DNA of 64,000 nucleotides from Silurus meridionalis. Taxonomy: Eukaryota; Chordata; Actinopteri; Siluriformes; Siluridae. The stretch spans positions 15,887,664 to 15,951,663 of the forward strand of contig NC_060906.1 of NCBI RefSeq assembly GCF_014805685.1, read 5' to 3'. The position numbers and the translations under genes are program-made. Shown here piece by piece: positions 11,430 to 22,713 of this stretch (its first letter is position 1; each line of letters begins with the position of its first letter). A model generated the notes under the pieces. It was not told the origin of the DNA. It made no database searches and saw only the letters and a list, made by a program, of their open reading frames with translations.

Positions 11430-12273
11430 TACACTATATTGCCAAAAGTATTCGCTCGTCTGCATTCACATGCAAATGAACTTGAGTAACATCCGATTCT
11501 TGATCCATAGAGTTTAATATAATGTTGGCCCTTTGCAGGTATAACAGCTTCAACTCTTCTGTGAAGGCTTTTTACAAGGTTTAGAAGGGTGTTAATGGGT
11601 ATTTTTGACCATTCTTCCAGAAGTGCATTTGTGAGGTCAAACACTGATGTTGGACGAGAAGGTCTGGATTGCAGTCTCCGCTCTAATTCATCCAAAAGGT
11701 GTTCTATCGAAGTCACTTCAGAGACACCTCTAGAGTCCAGCTTTACAACACTGCATCTGATGCTTTGCATTGCACTTGTTAATGTAAGGCTTGGATGCAG
11801 CTGTCGACCATGGAAACCCATTCCATGAAGCTCTCTATGCACTGTTCTTGAGCCAATCTGAAGGCCACAAGAAGTTTGGAGGTTTGTAGCTATCGAATCT
11901 GCAGAAAATTGCCGACCTCTGTGCACTATGCATCTCAGCATCGGCTGACCCACTCTGTGATTTTTACGTGGCCAACCATTTCGCTGAGTTGCTGTCATTC
12001 CCAATCGCCTTCACTTTGTTATAATACCACTAACAGTTGACTGTGGAATATTTAGTAGCGAGGAAATTTCACAATGGACTTAAAGCACAGGTGGCATCCT
12101 ATCATGGTGCCACGCTGAGCTCCTGAGAGCAACCCATTCTTTCACAAATGTTTGTAGAAGCAGTCTGCATGCTGAGGTGCTTGATTTTATACACCTGTAA
12201 CCATGGAAGTGATTGGAACACCTGAATTCAATTATTTGGATGGGTGAGTGTATACTTTTGCCAATATAGTGTA
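11430..12273 (-). mobile_element. Tc1/mariner element, internally deleted
   Basis: Terminal inverted repeats start CACTATATTGCCAAAAGTA at the left and appear as the complement at the right (ACTTTTGCCAATATAGTG), flanked by TA at both ends. Inside, the minus strand encodes Tc1 transposase pieces: a DNA-binding N-terminal part (with SIATNLQTSCGLQI, RELHGMGFHGR) and the C-terminal part (LLDELERRLQSRPSRPTSV, LLEEWSKIPINTLLNLV). The catalytic core between them, including both Asp residues, is missing, so 844 bp remain of a usual 1.6 kb element. It is non-autonomous. Confidence 0.9.
11540..12150 (-). pseudogene. Truncated Tc1 transposase
   Basis: The HTH-containing N-terminal half is joined in frame to the last catalytic-glutamate region (IEHLLDELERR) by a deletion around 11700-11740. 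Because the DD residues are absent it cannot cut DNA. It might still bind the terminal repeats if expressed, but no promoter is apparent. Confidence 0.8.
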
Positions 12274-14121
12274 TGTATAGATCTAAATCAGATGACAGCT
12301 GCTCACTGTACTTAAGGAGAAAACAGATACAAGCTGCCTTGGTTATTTTTTCTTTGCCTTTTTTCTAGATATTGCTTCTCCCAGTCCTTGTTTTCCACTG
12401 GATTATAAGGATCATTTTCATTTAATCAGGCTTTGTAACATGGGTGTAATAAGATATGTAAGTGGGCTGATTTAGTTTTAGTCTATGAATAGATTTAAAA
12501 GCTAAATTAGAAAAGCTCAGTAGAACAAATCTATTAGACTGCTGCATGTCTGTTACAGTTTTTGTATTAGCATTAAGGCATAAATTGCTAAGGACCATGT
12601 TAGGAAGATGCAGACCATACCGAGACATATAAACAAGGTGGAATTTGTTTTGAATATGTCCTAAGCCTGAATGACCTACATTGTTCCCATGTGCAGTCAT
12701 GTTTTTCATGACATATGAACATGCCATGTTTATTTGGAGCTTAGTGTATGAAACAGGATCTCTGAAAGATCATTTAATACCATACTAGACGCGTCATCCT
12801 TTACTGCAAGAGATCATCATACGTGCCGATTGGTTGGGTGGTCTCTTGGAAATGGTAGCCTCAAACTTTACGCTTGTTCCCATTTGAGCTTAAAGGACAT
12901 AAACAAGCAGAGTCTGGAGCAGTACGATAAAGAAGATAGGTTTGTATGGTGAGGTTTCAAAATACTGCAGGACAACTACATGTGTATCCTAATTTGCATT
13001 ACATTTGCTTTGTTTTTAAATGACAGTAGCCTGTGAGTTTCGAGTTTATATAAAAGCTTCAGGTCTGCAGATTGCTTTTCTGTCCAGATTACAAAGTCCA
13101 CATGTTATCATATTCTAAATAGGTATCATATATATCATGCTATATATCATGCTGTTATCCCTTAGTGAGTGTCTCCAGAAACTTAGGGGCTCTTCTGTAT
13201 TACTTATAGACCATAGAGTACAGACATACAGTAGACGTTTTGGCAACCTAAAACCTGTGCTTTGTTGTACTGACCATAAAAGCAATGGTTCCACTTAACT
13301 ATCTTTTGGTACTTTGAAGAAAAACACTAACAGGAAGTAAAGGAAGTAATGTCACTCTTGGGTGTGGTTAAAAGAATTGTTGGGACATAAAAACATTCAA
13401 AAGGAAATGGCACTAATTTGACTGAAGTTTAGTTACCTTCATAGCCAACCAGACAAGGTTACAAAGTTCATTCAAATGGTCTTATCAAAAGTGTAAACAT
13501 TCCATTGGGTTTTATTTGGTCCAGTTCTTGTATTTAGGTGTAGTGCAAACCAATTCCTAATCTTAATGGTCAAAAGTCAAGTAGATTTCTACTGTCACCA
13601 CATCCATATAAACACATGCATTAGTATAAAACAGCATTTTCAGATGGCCAGGGGGCATCATAGCATGCAGGGGCTCTGTATATAAAATACTGTGCAGAAA
13701 TAAGTATGTGTAACAATAAAGTGAAGCATAACACTACAGTTTCAATAGAACCTGCATATCCAGAATAAGTCAGTATTAAAATGTATCATATTGCTCTAGA
13801 GATTATTAATAGGAAATTCTGTTAGCTGAAGCAGTCAGACAGAAAAATCCCCCCAGTTTTGTAAAGGGAGTATTTGAAGGCTGGGATTTCTTGGGTGGGT
13901 GTTGGTGGAGCTGCAGGGGCGAGGCTCAGGGTTGGGGGAGGAAGTATGTGTATATGTGTGTGAGAGAGAATGCGTACAGCAGAAAGAGAGGGCAGAGAGT
14001 GCAAGTTGAATGTGTGCCAAAACATTGCCTATGTGCAGCGCTTGATAACAAATGTGTCATCTCAGGAAGAATGCTGTGGTGGCACAGGCAAGACATCTAA
14101 GGGGAAAAGATTATGTTGAGA

Positions 14122-14169
<48 letters not shown>

Positions 14170-17100
14170 TGTTTTAATGTAGGTACAAGACCAGTGGGTG
14201 GGCTTTCGTTAAAAAGCAGTGATGTCACTTGCTTTTCAGGATTCGTAGCCTAAAATTCCCTTACAGAGGAAACAACAAAAAAAATAAGGCAGCGTGTTTT
14301 AAAAACGGGTACTTCTTTTATGGCAAACGTGTACAGCGTAACAGGCTGTTTAGAAAAGTTGAGCGAGCTGAAGTAAGATCATGACTATTCAGCATTATTA
14401 ACAAAGCTGAGTCGCGAAGAGTCTCTGAGGCCAGAGCAGAGGCCACTGAGTGCAACTCAGACCTAGCAGTCTGCTCCACACCCAGCAACCCACAAAGCCG
14501 GGAGAGAGGAAACTTTACAGAGTTCTGTTAACTCGCACATGACTGAATGTGAACCACAGACCCAAAACGGAGACATGCACTGCCTGACACTGGCATGCAA
14601 AACACAATCTGCCCAGCACATTTACTGAAAAGGCATAAATAAAATACAGCTGAATAGAACTTTCTGTGATTATTAACACCACAGACACACATTGCAACTA
14701 ATTCAGTGCCATTACAATCAATAAGCACTGAATGCAAATGGACATTGAACATTAAACTTGTTAATTGATCTGAAAAACAACTGAACAGGGTTTAAACCAG
14801 CTCAATATAGCGGAGTAAAAGGTGAATAGGCGAAGAGTCCTGTGGAATTTTGTGGCAAGAGCAGTTCTGGTTTCAGCAACCAACCCCCACTTCCTGAAAA
14901 TGAAGAGAAAAACAGTGAAGAAAAAGGAAAACATACTATGATGACTAAGAACACTTATAGCTCTCTATAAATCTAATATACATCAATTAATAAGAACTTC
15001 ATTAAAATGGCATATAAAGCATTTTCTTATTACAGACATGGGATGCTTTTGATAAAAATAGATGAAATGTATATTTTAACAAAAGAACCCAGGTTTGGTC
15101 AAATGTTTCACAAATTTCTAGTGTCTCACAAATCCCTGGTGCTCATGTTTATTGTTAGATATATAATGTTCTTCTCCTGGCATGCCTTCCAAATAAATCG
15201 AGATTATGTTTTATTGCAGATTTTGAGACTCCATAATGCTCTTCCACATGTTAATGAATAACTTTAAATATGTGGACTCTATGTCACCTCATATTTATAA
15301 CCCAGTGAAACAGGAAGCAATGGATACTCACTTAGACTTCCTACAGGCATACCTGAACAAGAAGTAACATATAAATAGAAGTGTAAAATATGATAAGTAT
15401 ATAGGAAGTAAATATATAAATGGGTTATATCTTGTTTAGAGAAGTTTTTAGGGCCCCAAATAGTTCTTTAAATATATATACATCTATCAAAAAAATAACT
15501 TTCTCGAATACTTGTATTTTACATTTTCAGTTTGAGATGTAATTACAAAGACATATTTATCCAGATTTACCAAGCGTAACAAATAAATCTGCAACTGAAT
15601 GTTGTTGAATGTACCTATAATCATAAACGCATATAATTATTCATCAGTTTTCGATATTAGGCTATTGTATGAATGTTTATCAACTGCATTATCTCCCCAG
15701 TTGGTCACCTGATAGTTCCCACCCACCAGTTCTCTGGCTAGGGGAAAAAAATCATGTACTTCATCCAGCCAACTCCATTATTCTGAACTGCTATGCTGTT
15801 GTTCAAAGTGACACACTCAAATGAAAGTGCTATCGACCCTCTTCTACACACCTGAACACTAAGAGTCACACAGTTGACTAGTGTTGCTGTGATTCCCACA
15901 CAAAGCACAGAGCCAATTTGACTCCACTGGCTCCCAGCCACATCATGACATCATCTGGATTCAAGAATGTTATTTCAACAAGTGGGTGGAGTATTTTATT
16001 CTGAAGTAAGAGAATTGAGACAACAGGATATATAAGTATTTAGGATGGCCAAAGTTCACTGTATAGTGTACAGAAATTTACACTTTTCTATGTACTTCAT
16101 GCACATGGAAAGTTTGATCTTTAAAGTTAATACCATTTAGAAATGTATGCTGCACTTATGTGTAACATATCTTACATTACTACACATTACTACATTACAC
16201 GTATAGTATAACGAGATAAATTAGGTAGGAATTACTGTTAAAATAAACTAAAGGTGTTTGACTGTAAGGACTTTTGTCTACATTATTGAAGTTGTAAGTT
16301 GTGTACATCACTTGCTGTGATGAACAGGACTCCTGTCAATTAAAGTTCTGAGTGCTGAGATCATGGTGGGGGGGAAGCTCTCGCTGCACTCTAAACAGTG
16401 AATATATGATTCAGTGCCATTTGCCTTTAAAGCAGCAGGATGAAGCCGGTGTTCTAAAATAGCTCTGAATGTCTGGGAGCAGCCGAGCCAACCAACAACC
16501 AGCCTGCACACATTCAGGGAAACGGAACAGTCTGACACATATCAGAGGGAACACTGTGTATGAAAGTCATGTCACGGAAGTTAAACCTACTTTGGAGGTT
16601 ATCAGATGCGTTAGTGGGTTAGTTTGTGTTTGTGAGCTGTGTTGTTGGGGGGCAGGGCTGCTCAAGCAGGAAGCATGTGGATGGTGTTTACATGCACGAG
16701 CAGTCAGCTGGTGTGTGCAGGGAACAGTGCCAGAAACACCACCCACAGCAGTACAGAGGCTGCCTGTCCTCACACACCCGCCCCCACCAGCCCTCCCAAC
16801 CTCCTCATTCCGGGCTCGTCCTTTTAGCTCTTTTAGCCACAGCACAGTCGGATCACTGTTCAGCTCCTCAGGACAAGATCTTCTGTCCCACTGCAGCAGG
16901 AAAACACAAGAATCAGTGAAATGAATGACATCAATCGTAATTATGTCTAATTGAGTAATTACAAACCTATAGAGAATGCATAAAATAATAATTATTATAA
17001 ATACAAAATTAAAAAAGAAATAGAAGATGACAGTATACTTTACACAAGCAAACAAATAAATAGATAAATTTGACAGCCTTTGCTTTATAAATAATTATTA

Positions 17101-17234
17101 CAAAATAAAACATTAAACTAAAAATATGTTTTAACAGTACAGTACTTAAATTAAATGCTAGTAGTAAAAAATGTTTTTTGAGCAAGAGATTTTTTAAAAT
17201 ATATTATATTTTCTTCTTCTTCTTCTTCTTCTTC

Positions 17235-17282
<48 letters not shown>

Positions 17283-19117
17283 CATAGTAATGTTACTTTT
17301 AAAAAATAATTTTACATCTGTAAAACAGGATTAGCATGCCTTTTTTTGGATCTATGCTTTTTTTGTGTGTGTACAAATTGTAGTTGTGGGTGTGTTTGCT
17401 TCTTCTGTTACAATAATCAATGCTGCTTGTAAAAAAGAAAAAAATAACATGTTGATAAACCCTGCCCTAAAAGATGCAGATGCATTACAGTCACACTTAC
17501 ACTTACAATAAGCAGGAGTGACTTTGTGGAAACATGAATGATTCAAGGTGATAACAGATGGACAGATACAAGCAAGGTATAAGAGCCAGTTTGAGGAGTG
17601 TAGTGGAAATGGTAAGTGATGTGAAAGTCAAAAAGTGGGAAAACACCCTTAACAACCATAAGGGCTGTATAAATAAGAAGGAGAACTTTGAACTGAAAAT
17701 GTTCTTTAATGAAAAGTTTGTAAGATTTTGGAATACAGGTGAAATTATGGATTTATAGAAGGTATTTGTAAGAAGCCAGTCAGAACTAGACAGTGGACGC
17801 TTTTGGAGCTAATATCTATAAAAATGGAACTGATAGAAATGATAGCAGTTTTCACACCAGCGTGAAGAGCGCGCACACCCATGACAATGGAAAGCATAGC
17901 TAGTGTGAAGCTTTTACAGCTCAAATTTAAGAACACACCTGATCCTACACCACAGACATGATGAGCATACGAAACTGTTTGGATCTTCCCATGATTCAGT
18001 CTCGATTATCCTGTAGGTCAGGGATCTCAGCTCCTGTACCAGGGGCATGCTGCCTCGCAGAGGTTCAAGTTTTTCCTCCTCTAACACTTGATATACTGCA
18101 CAAAGGTTTTGATCATTAGCTAATGAGTGGGATCAGGTTTTATGGAGGAGGGAAGAAAAGTGAAACTGAGTAGAGCAGGACTGGAGTTTAGAACAGATCC
18201 TAACACTCCTTTTCATTTTAGAGTATGTGACACATGGTGAGCAGACCTGCTTACTCAAAAGTAATTTATAATGTTAGTCTAAAGGCAGTTGTCAATGTGC
18301 TTATGATTAATTATGAGAAATATGACTGCAGGTAAATGTGCTGTTTCAAATTACTCTGTAATCATTGGTCCTTTTCATTTAGTTTGTTTTTTAGTTTGCA
18401 TTTAGCTAATTGATGTCATTGTGTGGGTCTGATGGCACAAGAATATATTTGAAACAGGAGGTAACTGGATGTTATTTAATGTGCTGCTCCAATGTTAGGA
18501 TAGAACTACATAAAAAACTATTTTATAAGACATCATCTCATGTCTGCTTTGTTCTAAGAACTTCATAGTAAATATTACACCACTGCGTATGTAAAAACCT
18601 ACGGATGGGATTAAACACCCTGAAGCTTCTAATATAACAGGTGAACATAAACACTGGAATACTGCTTTGCCAGTTGAAATTTTGGGTGTGTTTTATACAG
18701 AAAAAACTGGTTGACTGTGTACCACGAGGTACTGAGCGTTCTCTCAGCCTGTTCTCCCTCCTTTATGTTGAAGGATTTGTACAGACAGACAGAGTCGAGA
18801 CCCCTCACCCTCCTCAGCCTAAAATCAAACACAAAGATCTCAGAGGACAAAGAAAATAAAAATGTCCTTTAAAGACAAGAACCAGAAATTTAAATACTGA
18901 AGCAATCATCATTTTGTATGAAAGACTTTCTTCTCGGTGTTTGAACTTTAGTAACATTTTAGTCTTATATACTTTAATATGGACAATGAGCTTTTTATTG
19001 ACAAGCAACAGGACAAAAGAATATTTACAGCTCTTGTATTAGGTGAATGTCTCCCCCTGCTGGCCAAGACAGGAACATCATCTTGGAACATCATCTTGCC
19101 TGGAAATATTGGGAAAT
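12274..19117. other. Gene-free intergenic stretch (klf11-taf1b interval)
   Basis: No ORF matches a known protein on either strand. Simple repeats: (GT)n at about 14126-14167; (CTT)n merging into (ATT)n at about 17212-17281. The longest open frame (minus, 16567-17055) is interrupted low-complexity and Pro/Gly-rich and is not convincing. Human gene order would place GRHL1 in this interval; none of its conserved exons was recognised. Confidence 0.5.
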
Positions 19118-19118
19118 A

Positions 19119-20523
19119 CAGGGAGTGCAGAATTATTAGGCAAGTTGTATTTTTGAGGATTAATTTTATTTGAGGATTTAATTTGAACAACAACCATGTT
19201 CTCAATGAACACAAAAAACTCATTAATATCAAAGCTGAATATTTTTGGAAGTAGTTTTTAGTTGACATTCAAAAACCAAACAAAAACAAATCAGTGACCA
19301 ATATAGCCACCTTTCTTTGCAAGGACACTCAAAAGCCTGCCATCCATGGATTCTGTCAGTGTTTTGATCTGTTCACCATCAACATTGCGTGCAGCAGCAA
19401 CCACAGCCTCCCAGACACTGTTCAGAGAGGTGTACTGTTTTCCCTCCTTGTAAATCGCACATTTGATGATGGACCACAGGTTCTCAATGGGGTTCAGATC
19501 AGGTGAACAAGGAGGCCATATCATTAGATTTTCTTCTTTTATACCCTTTCTTGCCAGCCACGCTGTGGAGTACTTGGGCGTGTGTGATGGAGCATTGTCC
19601 TGCATGAAAATCATGTTTTTCTTGAAGGATGCAGACTTCTTCCTGTACCACTGCTTGAAGAAGGTGTCTTCCAGAAACTGGCAGTAGGACTGGGAGTTCA
19701 GCTTGACTCCATCCTCAACCCGAAAAGGCCCCACAAGCTCATCTTTGATGATACCAGCCCAAACCAGTACTCCACCTCCACCTTGCTGGCGTCTGAGTCG
19801 GACTGGAGCTCTCTGCCCTTTACCAATCCAGCCACGGGCCCATCCATCTGGCCCATCAAGACTCACTCTCATTTCATCAGTCCATAAAACCTTAGAAAAT
19901 CAGTCTTGAGATATTTCTTGGCCCAGTCTTGACGTTTCAGCTTGTGTGTCTTGTTCAGTGGTGGTCGACTTTCTGCCTTTCTTACCTTGGCCATGTCTCT
20001 GAGTATTGCACACCTTGTGCTTTTGGGCACTCAGTGATGTTGCAGCTCTGAAATATGGCCAAACTGGTGGCAAGTGGCATCTTGGCAGCTGCACGCTTGA
20101 CTTTTCTCAGTTCACGGGCAGTTATTTTGCGCCTTGGTTTTTCCACACGCTTCTTGCGACCCTGTTGACTATTTTGAATGAAACGCTTGATTGTTCGATG
20201 ATCACGCTTCAGAAGCTTGGCTATTTTAAGACTGCTGCATCCCTCTGCAATATATCTCTCTATTTTTGACTTTTCTGAGCCTGTCAAGTCCTTCTTTTGA
20301 CCCATTTTGCCAAAGGAAAGGAAGTTGCCTAATAATTATGCACACCTGATATAGGGTGTTGATGTCATTAGACCGCACCCCTTCTCATTACAGAGATGCA
20401 CATCACCTAATATGCTTAATTGGTAGTAGGCTTTCCAGCCTATACAGCTTGGAGTAAGACAACATGCATAACGAGGATGATGTGGTCAAAATACTCATTT
20501 GCCTAATAATTCTGCACTCCCTG
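19119..20523 (-). mobile_element. Tc1/mariner element of DD37E type
   Basis: 1405 bp flanked by TA on both sides. The ends are perfect inverted repeats of about 25 bp beginning CAGGGAGTGCAGAATTATTA. The minus strand encodes a transposase in two frames: an N-terminal HTH region (from 20305, with SLKIAKLLKRDHRTIKRFIQ) and a catalytic region (ending 19291). In the catalytic part, WTDEMRVSLDG gives the first Asp, QDNAPSH the second, and NPIENLW the Glu; 37 residues lie between the second Asp and the Glu, so DD37E rather than the common DD34E. Full-length structure suggests relatively recent arrival. Confidence 0.92.
19291..20305 (-). pseudogene. DD37E transposase, inactivated by frameshift
   Basis: The start MGQKKDLTGSEKSKI at 20305 and the catalytic half are in different frames. 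Around 19895-19910 the reading frame shifts by one (an in-frame TGA precedes FSKVLW), and another shift lies near 20040. Catalytic residues are intact but the copy as it stands cannot make a full transposase. Confidence 0.8.
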
Positions 20524-20525
20524 TA

Positions 20526-21731
20526 TTCCTTTGGGATTCCGGTTTGACTGACTTGCATCACAAACACTGCAAATGTAAACATGCACTGCATCTTCAGGAC
20601 TACCGCATTCTACAGGTGCTCTACTGGATTCAAATCTGATGACTGAGAAGGCCTTAATGTACACTGAATTTATTACATTCATGGGACCACTGTTTGATAG
20701 TCTGTGCATTATAATACTGAAAATAGCTTTTAGAAGAACAGCAAAGTTTGGCTATAAAGAGCTGCGCATAGTCAGCAACTAGTTTTACAAGCTTTTTTAT
20801 TCAAATAATGCTTGACTGGTATTAAGCAGGCAAATGAGGAAAATATTCCCCAATCCAGTTCATTCATGCCATGAAGAATCAGTTAAACAGTTTTGGAATA
20901 TTCATAGTCAATAAGAGAGAATCAAAGCATATGGGTGCAGATACATTTTTCACAATTTTATTTATCAGTATTGCATTATTGTGAATCCAATTCATGTCAT
21001 GAGGTAATTGACCTGCTGGATGAAGGCCACACTGCACTAGAGAGCGAAGTGGCTGCTTGACACCAAATTTCTGACACCGGACCCAATTATAAGAATGGTA
21101 CTTGTCTAGACTTTGCTGGAATTACTTTGGTTTCTTTCCCCATAAGAAAGTAACCCTGAGCTACAGTAAAGGTGAGGAGGTATCTTTATTCAGAACACTT
21201 TTATACTCAATCCTCAAAAGCATGATTGCTTTAGAACTGTCCTTCCACAAGCTGTTAAAATCAACACAAAATAATGTGATATCCAAAGAAATAAATGTAC
21301 AACATATTACTGACACCCACAACTACAGCAGCCAAATGCTAACTTTACAGCAGAGATTATATTAACCACAGGTTTAAATCAGTGCACAATGACATGTTTA
21401 ATTGCACCATAGTTCACATCCTTTATTTCAGATTTCGTTTAAAGTTTCCTGGTGGGGAAATTGAGTTGATAGTCTTCTGTCTTTCCTCTCATACAGCAGT
21501 TTTAACAACAAAGATAAAGTTAAAGTTTTAGGATCATTCGAGTACTACACAGGATCACAGGATCCATACTCCCTAAGAAATTCAAATCTTTTATTCCAAA
21601 ACCCTGAGGGTTCCTTATAAAGGGCTCCTTATAATCATTCACATACTTTTAAAGAATATAGGATCTACTTTTAATGGTTAGTTTATCATTCACTGTCCAA
21701 TACATCAAAAGAAGAAAAAATAAAAAGCATA
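20526..21731. other. Intergenic, no feature recognised
   Basis: AT-rich sequence with no ORF of recognisable family and no clear repeat structure. Confidence 0.4.
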
Positions 21732-21733
21732 TA

Positions 21734-22521
21734 CCGTATTTTTCGGACTATAAGCCGCTACTTTTTTCTCAACGTTTTGAACCCCGCGGCTTAAACAATG
21801 AAGCGGTTTATTTATGAATTTTTCCTGGGTTTTTTCCGGTTTCACAAGCTTCAAGAAAAAAAAATTAACCCCATAACATTAGACCAATGAAATTTCCGAC
21901 CGGAAACGAAAAAAAAAACGCACCTCACCTGTGTTCTGAGCTGCACGACATCGGGAGAAAAAACTTTTTTTTTAAACGCACGACGATGCCAATAGATAAA
22001 CTCCCGAGAGAAATAGTTGTGAAAGGAAGGAGGAAGACAGTGAACAATGACTTTCTTGGTCGGCTACTGTTTAGATACAAGCCGTTGTAGCGCATTGAGT
22101 CTGGATGAAGGGAGAGCTCGCTAACTCCAGTTACAACAGAAATCATATAAGCACAGACAGGTTTCCAAAACACGTGCATTTTTATTTTTCTTGGCAACAG
22201 CGTTACGGGTTAGTCAAAGAAACTGAGCATCAGAAAATAATAAGGACATATTACTCGTCTTGCACACACGCAGTAATACCGGAAAAATGCAGTGCCATGC
22301 TATTCCCAAAATACCGCTATACTCCTAAAGGAAGCGCAACATATTTTACCCGTTACACCGTGTGTAATGTGTCTTTCATTAAAGCCTGTGTAAAGTTCAT
22401 TAGTTTCAGTGTAGACACCTGTGGCTTATAGACAGGTGCGGCTTATTTATGTTCAAAATAAAAATATTTGTAAAATTCAGCGGCTTATATATGGGTGTGC
22501 TTTATAGTCCGGAAATTACGG
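21734..22521. mobile_element. Pogo-like MITE with TA target duplication
   Basis: 788 bp between TA dinucleotides. The left end begins CCGTATTTTTCGGACTATAA, the right end ends in the complement of CCGTAATTTCCGGACTATAA, followed by GCCGC-type subterminal motifs at both ends. This terminal sequence is widespread in animal genomes on non-autonomous elements of the Tc1/mariner (pogo) group; family assignment is from memory of the end sequence. No transposase inside. It sits about 65 bp past the taf1b poly(A) signal. Confidence 0.75.
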
Positions 22522-22586
22522 TACAAAATGTAACTATATGAAGATTAGATTGTAGAAATGAATATTCGATTTCAACCACACATTCA

Positions 22587-22713
22587 TTTATTAAATGAAA
22601 AAACAAATGGCGTTATGAAATTGTACAGTATACAAACTGTAAACCTTACAAAGGTTGCATTATACCTGTTCCTTCAGTGATTGTTCACAAACTAAATCCA
22701 ATAGCAAAATCCT
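22587..22713 (-). other. taf1b 3' UTR and poly(A) signal
   Basis: AATAAA on the minus strand at 22592-22587, about 120 nt past the taf1b stop. The short 3' UTR is inferred from this signal. Confidence 0.55.

Noticed and set aside
16567..17055. 162-codon minus ORF with CTGCAG acceptor-like site
   Set aside because: Half is low-complexity hydrophobic translation of AT repeats; the rest resembles no family and has no neighbouring exons.
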